Source: Candidatus Melainabacteria bacterium
GTDB lineage: Bacteria; Cyanobacteriota; Vampirovibrionia; 2-02-FULL-35-15
Direction of reading: 5' to 3'
Assembly (NCBI GenBank): GCA_016193285.1
Contig: JACPSL010000015.1
Span: forward strand, 1-32,363
Length of the DNA stretch: 32,363 nt
The position numbers and the translations under genes were made by a program. Below the pieces are notes generated by a model. That model did no database searches. It was not told the origin of the DNA and saw nothing but the letters and a program-made list of their open reading frames with translations. This document shows, piece after piece, positions 24,595 through 32,363 of this stretch (position 1 is the stretch's first letter; each line of letters opens with the position of its first letter).

Positions 24595-24610
24595 TATCTA
24601 TTAACAAAAT

Positions 24611-26347
24611 ATGTTAACAAGAAACCTTAAAACAAAAATCTTACAGTGTATGACTCTAGCTCTTGTTCTTATACTTATCTCTAGGCTTTTTTATCTACAA
24701 ATATTTAAATATAAAACTATTGCACAAAGAGCTCAGTACTCAACATCCAGGATTTCAATCTTAGTAGCACCTAGAGGAATTATATACGATAGAAATAAAA
24801 AAATTTTAGCAACTAATAAACAATCGCTCTCATTAATTGTTTACCCAAATAAATTAAAAACTAAAAGTGAAAAACTAAAACTTTATGAAAATTTGAAAAA
24901 TATATTAAAGCACAATCCAAATAAACTAAAAAATACAATTTTAAAGCTACCTGAAGATGCAGCACTTCCAATTAGACTACAGAGTAACATAAGTCTAGAA
25001 GAAGCAATTCAAATTATAGAAAAACAACATTTATTAAAAGCAGTTAATATTCAAAAAGAACCTATCCGTTATTATCCAAATAAATCACTAGCTTCTCATG
25101 TACTTGGATATATTTCACAAATTGATGAAGAAGAACTTTTAAAAAGACCTGATAGAAAACCAGGTGATCTCATAGGAAAATATGGAATTGAAAAAATTTA
25201 CGATGATATTTTAAGAGGTAATGATGGAAAGGACATAGTAGAAGTTGACAGGTTTGGAAAACCAATAAATCCAAATTTTAAAGAATCTTTAATTCATATT
25301 GAACCAAAGCCAGGGAAAAGTATAACTTTAACTTTAGATCTTGATTTACAGAAAGCTACTGAGAATGCATTAAAAAAATCAAGCAACAACTCTGCAGCAA
25401 TTGTAGTAGATCCAAATACCGGCGAAGTATTAGCCCTTGCAAGTTATCCTGATTTTAATCCAAATATTTTTACAACAATACTAAGAGAAAATGTATGGGA
25501 AAATCTCTTAGCAAAAAAAGTTTTTCTAAATAGAGCACTTTTATCTTATGTTCCAGGAAGTATTTGGAAGCCAATTACATTAATTAGTGCTTTAGACTCA
25601 ATGGTAGTTAATCCTCATGAACGTTTTTATGTTAGTGATGCGATTTATCTCGGGAAAACTAGATTTGGAGATTGGACTTCAAAAGAAGGAATATATTCTC
25701 TACCAGAATGTCTTGCGTGGTCACGTGACACAGCTTTTTATCAAATTGGAAAAAGGCTGACACCTGAAAAAATAAAAGAGTGGGGAATAAAGTTAGGTGC
25801 AGGAAGAAAAACAGGGATTGAACTTTTAGGAGAAGAAAAAGGAATTGTGCCAGATGAGAGCTGGAAGAAAAAAATAATACATGAACCCTGGTATCCAGGA
25901 AATACTCTTCACTATGCAATTGGACAAGGTTTTTTACTTCTTACTTCTACACAAGCAGCAAGAATTTACAGTGGTATTGCAACAGGAAAAGAAATCCCAA
26001 AACTAAAATTAATTAAACAAGTTGACAGTTACATTACAAATCAAAAACCAAAAGAAAAATTTTACATAGATCCTGAAATACTGAAAGTAGTAAAAAAAGG
26101 ACTTGTGCTTTGTGTAGAAGCTGGAACAGGGCAAGCTGCAAAATTAAATAATATTAAAGTGGCTGGAAAAACAGGTTCAGCAGAAGTAAAAGGAAGTCAA
26201 AGAACTCATAGTTGGTTTGCTGCATATGCACCAATTGATCAACCTGAAATTGTTGTTGTAGCTATAGCTGAAAAAGCTGGACATGGTGGAACAGTTGCTG
26301 CACCAATTGTTAAAGCAGTATTAGAAAAGTATTTTGAGGATAGGTAG
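24611..26347 (+). CDS. mrdA: Penicillin-binding protein 2 (elongation class B PBP)
   Basis: This D,D-transpeptidase acts with RodA in lateral wall growth. The 578-residue protein has an N-terminal membrane anchor (about 10-30) and a pedestal domain with APRGIIYDRNKKILA and ASHVLGYISQ. The transpeptidase domain carries SIWK (Ser317, Lys320), SRD at 371-373 (the second Ser-x-Asn/Asp motif, Asp as in the PBP2 group) and KTGSAE from Lys520. The SxD motif and the DLIGKYGIEKIYDDILRGNDG segment favour PBP2 over FtsI. Together with ftsI at 6714 the window holds two class B PBPs. rodA and the mre genes are not here. Downstream is a convergent transporter with a 76-base spacer. Confidence 0.94.
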   Translation: MLTRNLKTKILQCMTLALVLILISRLFYLQIFKYKTIAQRAQYSTSRISILVAPRGIIYDRNKKILATNKQSLSLIVYPNKLKTKSEKLKLYENLKNILKHNPNKLKNTILKLPEDAALPIRLQSNISLEEAIQIIEKQHLLKAVNIQKEPIRYYPNKSLASHVLGYISQIDEEELLKRPDRKPGDLIGKYGIEKIYDDILRGNDGKDIVEVDRFGKPINPNFKESLIHIEPKPGKSITLTLDLDLQKATENALKKSSNNSAAIVVDPNTGEVLALASYPDFNPNIFTTILRENVWENLLAKKVFLNRALLSYVPGSIWKPITLISALDSMVVNPHERFYVSDAIYLGKTRFGDWTSKEGIYSLPECLAWSRDTAFYQIGKRLTPEKIKEWGIKLGAGRKTGIELLGEEKGIVPDESWKKKIIHEPWYPGNTLHYAIGQGFLLLTSTQAARIYSGIATGKEIPKLKLIKQVDSYITNQKPKEKFYIDPEILKVVKKGLVLCVEAGTGQAAKLNNIKVAGKTGSAEVKGSQRTHSWFAAYAPIDQPEIVVVAIAEKAGHGGTVAAPIVKAVLEKYFEDR

Positions 26348-26423
26348 ATAATTAGCGTGAAATTTCTCTATTTAAATTTTGAAGAAAAAAAAAGGATTAT
26401 TTTTTATGTGGTTTAAGCAACTC

Positions 26424-27482
26424 TCATTCTTTCAACACTGAGCATAAAAGAGTTTTTAAGAGCCCTAGAAATGTAATAGACCATGTTACTAAAGCTAGAT
26501 AAATGAAATATTTGGGAATGATATACAAAAAATCCAGTCCTGTAGCTTCTGCTAATTTAAATGTACAAGCAGTATACATTCCTAAAGGGAACACCATTCC
26601 CCAGTATTGTGGATCATAAATAAATGGGAAGTGTTTATAAAAGTGTCTCCAAATTCCAAGGATAAGCAAAAGTGGAATCCACCATGTGCCTGCTGCCCAG
26701 AAAAAAAGTGTAAACCCTTTTAAAAAAGGAACAATGCCTTGAAGGAATTCCCATTTTTCTGCACTGAGTATGATTAAAGCTCCAGCCAGCGTAGTAATAG
26801 CTATTGCACCCATGTTAATCCAATAAGGAGGAGTAAGTGCTTCTACAGTTAAATTCATGAAAGTAAAACGATAAAAAATAAGAGAAATAATTAAAAGATA
26901 CAACATGCAACCAAGTAAAAACATAAACAGACTAGAAAATAAAACTTCTTCTTGACGATATTTAAAATATGAAGCTATTCTTATCCCTAGAACTGAAATT
27001 GATTGAGTAGCAACAACTGCAATTAGCCATGCACCATTAATTCCTTTTTCGAGAGTTGGTTTGACTTCACTTAGAATAACAGCAGTAAAGAATCCGTACA
27101 TAATTAATATCCATAAAACAAGTCCAAAGATCCAAAGAAAAACTCCTATCTCATAATTCTGGTCAAGTAAGACAATTTGACTTCCCAGCACACAAGTACC
27201 TGCAACTATAGTAAAAAAACCTGGGCCACGTGAATGGTTTGTTAAATCATTTATCACATTTGGGAAATACTTAAAGAAGCGTATTAGAAATAAAACCCAC
27301 AAGACTAAATAAGCTATCTTATTTATGTTAAACAATAGTTGGGGAATTACATTCATCTTAAGAAAAGAAGCTGCTATTGAAATGATTCCAGTTGCCATAA
27401 CAAGTGCAAAGTATCCAGGAAATAAATTTGCTATTCCTAAAGATAAAGTTTTCTTAACTCTCTGTAAATTGAAAATAAACAT
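26424..27482 (-). CDS. TDT/SLAC1-family anion carrier or channel
   Basis: This 352-residue membrane protein has about ten hydrophobic helices. It opens with [19 protein letters not shown], the hallmark of the tellurite-resistance/dicarboxylate transporter (TDT) family that includes TehA, Mae1 malate permease and plant SLAC1 anion channels. [14 protein letters not shown] and the repeated helix pairs are typical. Substrates in the family include C4-dicarboxylates, chloride and nitrate. It lies 41 bases after narK on the same strand with no terminator seen, so it is probably co-transcribed. That suggests movement of an anion related to nitrate or nitrite metabolism, or charge balance; this is inference. 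Confidence 0.88.
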   Translation of the reverse strand: MFIFNLQRVKKTLSLGIANLFPGYFALVMATGIISIAASFLKMNVIPQLLFNINKIAYLVLWVLFLIRFFKYFPNVINDLTNHSRGPGFFTIVAGTCVLGSQIVLLDQNYEIGVFLWIFGLVLWILIMYGFFTAVILSEVKPTLEKGINGAWLIAVVATQSISVLGIRIASYFKYRQEEVLFSSLFMFLLGCMLYLLIISLIFYRFTFMNLTVEALTPPYWINMGAIAITTLAGALIILSAEKWEFLQGIVPFLKGFTLFFWAAGTWWIPLLLILGIWRHFYKHFPFIYDPQYWGMVFPLGMYTACTFKLAEATGLDFLYIIPKYFIYLALVTWSITFLGLLKTLLCSVLKE

Positions 27483-27523
27483 ATATAAGCACTTAGAGAA
27501 AGTTGTCTACAAAATATACCTCT

Positions 27524-29065
27524 TCAGCAACAAACCTCGGCACCTTCTCTTGCATAATACCACCAGTTAAGTAGTAAGCAAAATACATAAAATGCAGCAA
27601 GGTTATAAAGTGCTAATTCTGGTGTACCAGCTTCAATACTAGCTCCAAAAAGCTTAGGTATAATAAATGCACCATATGCAGCAACTGCTGATATCCATCC
27701 AAGTACTGGTCCTGCTTGCTTGGCTTCAAATATTACAGGTACTTTTCTAAATATGGCACCATTACCAATGCCAACAGCAAAAAACAAAACTAAAGAAACA
27801 AGCAAGAACAATATAAAATGTTGTTCTGGATTTGGTGAACTCTTTGCTAACTTAACAAGATTTGCAATACCGACTACACATATAGTCATAATAACAGTGT
27901 TTACATGAGTAACTTTTGCGCCACCAACTTTATCTGAAAGCCATCCTCCAATTGGCCTAATTAATGAACCTACAAAAGGTCCAAGCCAAGCAAAGTAAAA
28001 AGGATTTGGAGCATTTGGATTTACTACTCCACCAGGCAAATATCCAAATATAACCTTTATAAAAAGTGGAAATGCTGCTGAATATCCAATGAAGGTACCA
28101 AAGGTCATTATATACAAAAGTGTAACTATCCAGTTATGTTTGTTTTTAAAAATTTCATATTGATTATTCAGGTTTAATCTTACTTGTTTTGGTGTAAAGT
28201 CCATAAGAACTAAAGTAACAATTATAGTTAGTGGAAGAACTACCCATAAATCCAATTTTTGAACAAGTAATAAATACAAACCAAAAGATGAGCTTACAAA
28301 ACCTAAAAAAGTTAACCAGAATATTTTTACAAGACAAGAAATTGCAGGCCCAATCTTATGAACAGGAAGATTATCCATACCAAACCAGGCAAAAATAGTT
28401 CCAAGAATAAGAAATGGAATCCAAACAAAGCCACCATTTTGGATGTAAGTTAGAGTCCCAGCTGGTGTACTTCCTAAAGCACTTAAAAGTGGCCTTCCGT
28501 TTCCACAAAGTGTACCAAAAATTGACACAGATATTGCTACTGGAATTACAATTTGTGTAACACTCACACCAAAATTCCCAAGGCCGGCATTTAATCCAAG
28601 TGCAAGTCCTTGCATCCTTTTTGGAAAGAAAGAACTAATATTTGACATAGACGATGCAAATACTCCACCACCAATACCTGAAAGAGCAGCTAAGGTAACA
28701 AAAACTAAAAACGGAGTACCTATGTCTTGTAAAGCAATACCAATGCCAACTGCAGGAACAAGTAAGAGAAAAGTTGTTAAAGCAATAATATTCCTACCAC
28801 CAGAGATTCCAACCAAAAAGGAATAAGGAATCCTAAGAGTTGCCCCAGTAAGTCCTGCTACTGCAGTTAATGTAAAGAGCTGCTCGTCATTAAAAGGAAA
28901 CCCAAGATTTTTCATTTGGACAGTGATAATACTCCATGACATCCAGACACAAAAGGCTAGCATTAGACAAAAAATTGAAACCCATAAGTTCTTATATGCA
29001 ATTGTACTTCCTTTGGTTGTCCAAAATTCTTTGTCTTCAATTTCCCATTTTTCAATTTCGCTCAT
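27524..29065 (-). CDS. narK: Nitrate/nitrite transporter, NarK type (MFS)
   Basis: This 513-residue transporter has twelve predicted membrane helices. It shows the nitrate signature ALSGIGGGVFASSMSNISSFFP and QGLALGLNAGLGNFGVSVTQ in helix 5, and the paired arginines Arg78 (TLRIPYSF) and the Arg in LIRPIGGWLSD that bind the anion. The second signature appears as VGIGNGAIFRKVPVIF. NNP-family proteins exchange nitrate for nitrite or import nitrate with protons. It has a strong Shine-Dalgarno site (AAGGAGGA). No nitrate or nitrite reductase lies in the window. Downstream is the TDT-family gene. Confidence 0.95.
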   Translation of the reverse strand: MSEIEKWEIEDKEFWTTKGSTIAYKNLWVSIFCLMLAFCVWMSWSIITVQMKNLGFPFNDEQLFTLTAVAGLTGATLRIPYSFLVGISGGRNIIALTTFLLLVPAVGIGIALQDIGTPFLVFVTLAALSGIGGGVFASSMSNISSFFPKRMQGLALGLNAGLGNFGVSVTQIVIPVAISVSIFGTLCGNGRPLLSALGSTPAGTLTYIQNGGFVWIPFLILGTIFAWFGMDNLPVHKIGPAISCLVKIFWLTFLGFVSSSFGLYLLLVQKLDLWVVLPLTIIVTLVLMDFTPKQVRLNLNNQYEIFKNKHNWIVTLLYIMTFGTFIGYSAAFPLFIKVIFGYLPGGVVNPNAPNPFYFAWLGPFVGSLIRPIGGWLSDKVGGAKVTHVNTVIMTICVVGIANLVKLAKSSPNPEQHFILFLLVSLVLFFAVGIGNGAIFRKVPVIFEAKQAGPVLGWISAVAAYGAFIIPKLFGASIEAGTPELALYNLAAFYVFCLLLNWWYYAREGAEVCC

Positions 29066-29069
29066 TATT

Positions 29070-29077
29070 TCCTCCTT
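29070..29077 (-). promoter_or_regulatory. Strong ribosome binding site of narK
   Basis: AAGGAGGA on the minus strand ends four bases before the ATG at 29065 and supports that start. It is one of only three clear Shine-Dalgarno sites seen in the window. Confidence 0.85.
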
Positions 29078-29178
29078 ACACTTTACTACCTATCTTCTTT
29101 AACTACAGATACAATATTTAGAATACCAGATTTTAATAGAAAGAAGCTTGGATTCTTCAATTACTTATACACTTTTAA

Positions 29179-29283
29179 ATCCAGTTATTAAAAATATTAA
29201 TAGAGTTATTTCAAAAAGAAAAAATTGAAATTATAGAATATAAGGGATATTTGCATATGCCAGACTTAGCATTATTTAACTAA
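29179..29283 (+). pseudogene. Short remnant frame, relative of the one at 9369
   Basis: A stop-to-stop frame ends KIEIIEYKGYLHMPDLALFN and then TAA at 29281-29283. The tail matches the pattern of the remnant at 9369-9452 in protein and partly in DNA (a 47-base core is roughly 70 percent alike by eye). There is no good start codon, so it is scored as debris. The 29078-29178 interval before it is the narK upstream region and holds nothing else that I can support. Confidence 0.35.
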
Positions 29284-29301
29284 CAATACAATCTGCTTCT
29301 G

Positions 29302-29475
29302 TTTGTCAAGATTCACAAAAAAATATCAGGAGGATTTAGGAACGAGTTTGCTGCTCAAAGATATGCAGTACTAATGTCCATAATTGATACAGCTAAAAAA
29401 CAAGGGCTTAAAATGTTTGATGCCTGTCAAAAGCTTTTAAGCCGTACCTTAACCTTACAGCCTACTTCCTGCTAG
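29302..29475 (+). pseudogene. C-terminal fragment of an IS66-type transposase
   Basis: An open frame encodes FVKIHKKISGGFRNE, then FAAQRYAVLMSIIDTAKKQGL and a short tail ending at TAG (29473-29475). The KxSGGFR, then about ten residues, then a region ending TAxKQGL is the pattern I associate with the C-terminal end of IS66-family transposases. The rest of the gene and the catalytic residues are missing. The 3' end abuts the DUF4143 fragment in another frame, so the two remnants probably met by insertion followed by deletion. Confidence 0.5.
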
Positions 29476-29477
29476 GC

Positions 29478-29909
29478 AGAAACCTTATTTTTAATATTAA
29501 ACCCTGGAATAAAAAAATCACAAGATCCTTGCATAAAAGTTCTAAGGTATATTTTTATGACTGGGCTTCAGTAAGTTCTCCAGGAGCTAAGTTGGAAAAT
29601 TTTGTTGCTTCACAACTATTTAAAGCATGTACTTTATGGCAAGACAGATATGGATATAAATATGATTTAAATTATATTAGAACCTACGACGGTGCTGAAG
29701 TTGATTTTTTAATTACCTGTGAAAGAAAGCCTTGGCTTTTAATTGAAGTAAAACAGGGACAGCCTGATATTCAATCTTCATTGTATAGATTTAAAACTGA
29801 GTTAAACATCCCTGCTTTGCTGTTAACCAATCTTCCTAAAATAAACACTAAACATAAAGAGGGAATAAGTATTATGAGCTTAGAAAGATTTTTATCAATT
29901 TTGCCATAA
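29478..29909 (+). pseudogene. C-terminal remnant of an AAA/DUF4143 ATPase
   Basis: The frame encodes NLIFNIKPWNKKITRSL, then SSKVYFYDWASV, GAKLENFVASQLFKA, and GAEVDFLITCERKPWLLIEVK, with a plain tail to the stop. This is the DUF4143 half of prokaryotic AAA ATPases. It contains the E-V-D and E-V-K residues of the PD-(D/E)xK nuclease-like fold. The ATPase domain with the Walker motifs is absent, and the only start is a TTG at 29529 in mid-domain. It belongs to a different subfamily from the neighbouring ATPase at 30087. The gene was probably truncated by the IS66-type element whose tail precedes it. Confidence 0.75.
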
Positions 29910-30014
29910 TGCAACGGGACATTGCTTAAAATAAGAAGAAACAAGCTTTACTGCTTCTCTGGGAAAAGCACTGATTACTTCTTGCATAAGCTTATCTAAG
30001 GTATTGAAGGCCTA

Positions 30015-30057
30015 TTGTAAATTTTTACAAATCTAAAGTATCACTTTAGATTTGTAA
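30015..30057. repeat. Nested inverted repeats upstream of the AAA ATPase
   Basis: TTACAAATCTAAAGT (30025-30039) and ACTTTAGATTTGTAA (30043-30057) are 15-base perfect arms around ATC. Just before, TTGTAAA (30015-30021) can pair with TTTACAA (30024-30030), which overlaps the first arm of the large hairpin, so the two hairpins exclude each other. The large one ends 29 bases before the ATPase start. It could be an operator, an attenuator-like leader or the end of a former mobile element. Confidence 0.6.
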
Positions 30058-30086
30058 CCTACAATTAAGGGTATACTTCTCATGGT

Positions 30087-31308
30087 ATGAAGTATATAAG
30101 CAGGTATCTGGAAAGAAAATTGGCAAAAAAAACAACAAATACTCCTGTGGTTACGTTGACTGGCATAAGGCAAAGTGGCAAGTCGACATTACTGCGTCAC
30201 TTATTTAAAGAGTGGAAATATATAACATTTGATAATATACAACTAAGAGATGAAGCAAACAGAGATCCTGCATTATTTTTAAAAAAATATCCAGACAAAA
30301 CTATTTTTGATGAAGCTCAAAAAAACACCTGACTTGTTCCATGAGATTAAGCTACAGGTTGATACAAACAAAAAGAAGAGGTTTATACTGTCTGGCTCTT
30401 CTAATTTTTTGCTTTTGTCAAATATAACAGAAAGCCTTGCAGGCAGAACATCTCTTTGTGAGCTCTATCCTTTTTCATTATCAGAATCCAAGGAGGTAAA
30501 ACTTGAAGAAACCTTCTTAGAAGAATTACAAAAAGCAAAAACAATTGAGGACATAAATCTTAAAAGAGAAAACAAATATACCTTTAATGAAATTATAAAT
30601 GCAATTTTATTTGGTGGTTTTCCTAGAATTCATGAAATGACGAGTCATGAAGATAAACTAGAGTATTTTCAGGACTATCAAACAATCGTGATAGAGAAAG
30701 ATTTTCGTGATTTTATAAAAGTCAAAAACCTTCAGGAATTTAACAAACTATACAGAGCACTTGCATTTCAGACGGGAAATTTACTGAATTATGCAAATCT
30801 TTCAAATGATCTTGGGATCTCAGCAGTAACAACAAAAGAATATATAAATCTTCTTATTACAACCTATCAATTTTTTTTGCTTTATCCATACTATAAAAAA
30901 TTAAAGACAAGACTTGTTAAAACTCCTAAAATATATTCCTTAGATACAGGATTAACAAATTCCCTTGAGAGAATCACTGATAAAGACAGGCTTTTAAACA
31001 GTGGGAGATTTGGAAATATATTTGAGAATTGGGTTTTAACTGAACTTATAAAACAAAAATCTTTACTCGGCATACAGCCTGATTTTCACTTTTTTAGAAC
31101 ATCAACAGGAATTGAGATAGATCTAATAATTGATTTTACTGATAAGCTTATTCCTATAGAAATTAAATCCACTGCAAAAGTTGACTTTACAAGTATAAAA
31201 AGTATTGATTATTTTATGGAATCTTTTCAAAGTTCCAAAACCAAAGTACCTTTTGGGCTTGTAATTTATTTAGGAGACGATATAGTTTATACCAACCCTA
31301 ATAAATAA
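30087..31308 (+). pseudogene. AAA ATPase with DUF4143 domain, frameshifted and IS-truncated
   Basis: The N-terminal frame (30087-30332) has Walker A GIRQSGKS (residues 26-33) and Walker B TIFDEAQ (Asp75, Glu76), then stops. The rest continues in the +1 frame from about 30326 to 31308: TPDLFHEIKLQVD, FILSGSSNFLLL (sensor region), SLAGRTSLCELYPFSL, LFGGFPRIHE, and the DUF4143 part with SPKIYSLDTG-like TPKIYSLDTGLTN and the nuclease-like GIEIDLIIDFTDKLIPIEIKS. The break is at a seven-A run (30319-30325); removing one A joins the frames as DEAQKTPDL. The last five residues (TNPNK) and the stop lie in the inverted repeat of an inserted IS630 element, so the true C terminus is lost. The biological role of such ATPases is unclear. 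Confidence 0.85.
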
Positions 31309-31312
31309 AGCC
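31290..31312 (+). repeat. Left terminal inverted repeat of the IS630 element
   Basis: It begins TACCAACCCTAATAA and ends AAAGCC. Aligned to the reverse complement of the right end it agrees at about 17 positions with one gap. It encodes the last codons and stop of the interrupted ATPase. Confidence 0.75.
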
Positions 31313-31369
31313 ACATAAATGGGAACCATATAATGATTTTTGCGGGCCTCATTATGGAGGTAACGCAAA

Positions 31370-31438
31370 ATGAATAAAGTATTGAACAAATTAGAAGAGC
31401 ATAATTTTTTGGAATTGTACAAGAATGACGGATATTAA
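31370..31438 (+). CDS. IS630 transposase N-terminal fragment behind a strong ribosome site
   Basis: A GGAGG at 31356-31360 lies nine bases before the ATG at 31370. The frame encodes MNKVLNKLEEHNFLELYKND, then GY, and ends at TAA (31436-31438). This is probably the original translation start of the transposase; the helix-turn-helix region continues in the -1 frame (RILKRSRYAIMDWYNWF, open from about 31429). Either a small deletion occurred or an upstream frameshift is needed. Confidence 0.45.
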   Translation: MNKVLNKLEEHNFLELYKNDGY

Positions 31439-31458
31439 AGAGGTCAAGATATGCAATT

Positions 31459-31824
31459 ATGGACTGGTATAACTGGTTTGTAGAATACGGCATTGATGGG
31501 CTATACGATGATCAAAGAAGTGGGAGAACTCCTTTTTTAGCTAAAGAAAATAAAGAGAAGTTTTTGCAGTCACTGGAAAAGCTTCAAGAGGAAAAAGAAG
31601 GAGGACGTACGACTGGAGAAGACATAAGATTGTTATTAAAAGAAAAGTTTAATGCAAAGTACTCATTAAATGGTGTCTATGATTTATTGAAACGACTAAA
31701 TATTGTATGGATAACAGGTAGATCAATTCATCCTAAAGCGGATCTTGAGAAACAAGAGGAGTTCAAAAAAAAACTTCCAAGATCTAATAAAAAAATGTCT
31801 TCCCGTAGACGTTCCATTAAGTGA
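31459..31824 (+). CDS. IS630-family transposase, N-terminal DNA-binding part
   Basis: The 121-residue frame has MDWYNWFVEYGIDGLYDDQRSGRTP (the Leu-Tyr-Asp-Asp-x-x-Arg-Ser-Gly-Arg linker of IS630 transposases), YSLNGVYDLLKRLNIVW and HPKADLEKQEEFKKK. These are the winged-helix and linker regions before the catalytic domain. True family homology fades after a nine-A run at 31765-31773, where the catalytic part continues in the +1 frame. The homologous frame is open upstream to about 31429, so the ATG at 31459 may not be the natural start. Confidence 0.8.
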   Translation: MDWYNWFVEYGIDGLYDDQRSGRTPFLAKENKEKFLQSLEKLQEEKEGGRTTGEDIRLLLKEKFNAKYSLNGVYDLLKRLNIVWITGRSIHPKADLEKQEEFKKKLPRSNKKMSSRRRSIK

Positions 31825-32347
31825 TGTGGATATTCTGTTTGGAGATGAATCAAGGGTTGGTCAAAAGGGAATTATTACAAGAGATTGGTTTAAAAAGGGT
31901 ACAAGACCAAGAGTAATCAGACAACAACAACATATTTCTACATATATCTTTGGTGCAGTATGTCCAGAAAAAGATTATGGTGCAGCAATGATCTTTTCTG
32001 AATGTGACACAGAGGTAATGCAATTATTCCTAAATGAAGTATCTAAAAAAATACCAGTCGGAAGACATGCCGTATTAATACTTGATCAAGCATCATGGCA
32101 TACTACAGAAAACTTAAAAAGTCCTTCCAATATTTCTCTACTACATTTACCACCATATTCACCAGAATTGAATCCGGTAGAACAGGTTTGGCATTTCTTA
32201 AAGCAGTATTTCCTATCAAACAGAGTCTTCAAAGATTGGGATGACATTGCAAATGCTTGTGTAAGAGCCTGGAATGCCTTTATTCATGAGCCTTTGAGAA
32301 TAAGCTCTCTATGTTCTAGAGACTGGGCTAAATTAGTGTTGGCTTAA
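31745..32347 (+). CDS. IS630-family transposase, DDE catalytic part
   Basis: The frame has all three catalytic acids: Asp in DILFGDES, Asp in AVLILDQASWHT and Glu in PYSPELNPVEQVWHFLK. The ORF start at 31745 is out of phase with the N-terminal homology; real similarity begins after the nine-A run with NFQDLIKKCLPVD. Removing one A gives a continuous EEFKKNFQDL. Slippage at A-runs is known to produce active transposase in some insertion sequences, so expression is possible. The stop lies within the right inverted repeat. Confidence 0.88.
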   Translation: MRNKRSSKKNFQDLIKKCLPVDVPLSDVDILFGDESRVGQKGIITRDWFKKGTRPRVIRQQQHISTYIFGAVCPEKDYGAAMIFSECDTEVMQLFLNEVSKKIPVGRHAVLILDQASWHTTENLKSPSNISLLHLPPYSPELNPVEQVWHFLKQYFLSNRVFKDWDDIANACVRAWNAFIHEPLRISSLCSRDWAKLVLA

Positions 32348-32362
32348 TTGTCGGGATTGGTA
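32341..32362 (-). repeat. Right terminal inverted repeat of the IS630 element
   Basis: Read on the minus strand it begins TACCAATCCCGACAATT and ends AAGCC, the imperfect partner of the left repeat. It includes the transposase stop codon and ends in TA one base from the window edge. Confidence 0.75.
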
Positions 32363-32363
32363 T

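Larger units (their letters stand above)
31290..32362 (+). mobile_element. IS630-family insertion sequence, both ends present
   Basis: A complete-looking element of about 1.07 kb lies between inverted repeats at 31290-31312 and 32341-32362. It contains a DDE transposase in broken frames. Both ends show TA at the outermost bases, the target dinucleotide duplicated by IS630/Tc1-type elements. It is inserted in the 3' end of the AAA/DUF4143 gene. The right end is one base from the window end, so the right flank cannot be checked. Confidence 0.8.

Noticed and set aside
29430-29477. Upstream extension of the DUF4143 remnant (KAFKPYLNLTAYFLLG)
   Set aside because: This open stretch is the shifted frame of the IS66-type tail; family resemblance to DUF4143 starts only near NLIFNIKPW.
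30319-30326. Programmed -1 frameshift at A-AAA-AAC in the ATPase
   Set aside because: A -1 shift would continue as His-Leu-Thr, not the homologous Thr-Pro-Asp-Leu; the needed shift is +1.

Overview
The window is AT-rich (about one third G+C by eye) and bacterial. The organism is most likely a low-GC, non-photosynthetic relative of Cyanobacteria (Melainabacteria/Vampirovibrionia type) or a neighbouring candidate lineage. This is inference from three things: an AMIN-domain amidase, almost universal absence of Shine-Dalgarno sites, and hairpin repeats that resemble those I remember from cyanobacterial genomes, including one with GTAGAGACGC arms. No rRNA or marker-tree evidence is available here.

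Layout. 195-1358 (-) is an unrecognised hydrophobic protein. 1529-9201 (+) is one tightly packed gene string: gcvPB, a DUF2905 membrane protein, a SpoIID/LytB protein, argF, rsmH, a divergent FtsL-like protein, ftsI and murQ. It mixes septal wall synthesis and wall recycling with glycine and arginine metabolism. 9202-10830 is an accessory junction: an ORF6N-domain gene behind an operator-like palindrome, a truncated tRNA-Lys copy, two hairpins, and intact tRNA-Lys(CTT), tRNA-Leu(TAG) and tRNA-Arg(TCT), all tRNAs on the minus strand. 10831-12936 is a large unrecognised multi-hydrophobic protein, followed by a zinc alcohol dehydrogenase.

13956-26347 is mostly housekeeping. On the minus strand lie pyrC with a secreted phosphodiester glycosidase, trpA, and glutamate dehydrogenase. 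On the plus strand lie tgt, the AMIN amidase and murI, then gatB with a PMT-type glycosyltransferase, then mrdA (PBP2). 26424-29065 (-) is a nitrate/nitrite transporter (NarK type) followed by a TDT/SLAC1-family anion carrier or channel. With ftsI, mrdA, murI, murQ, SpoIID and the amidase, the window is rich in peptidoglycan functions.

29066-32363 is an insertion-sequence graveyard: an IS66-type transposase tail, a DUF4143 ATPase tail, a second AAA/DUF4143 ATPase broken by an A7 frameshift, and a near-complete IS630-family element whose left inverted repeat supplies the last codons of that ATPase.

The most interesting observations are palindromic repeats lying in frame inside housekeeping genes (trpA and murI, possibly the amidase tail), the disrupted tRNA-Lys copy next to a palindromic insert, the two unrecognised hydrophobic proteins, the divergent FtsL candidate, and the layered decay of the ATPase/IS630 locus. 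I did not find a clearly new multi-gene defence or biosynthetic system.
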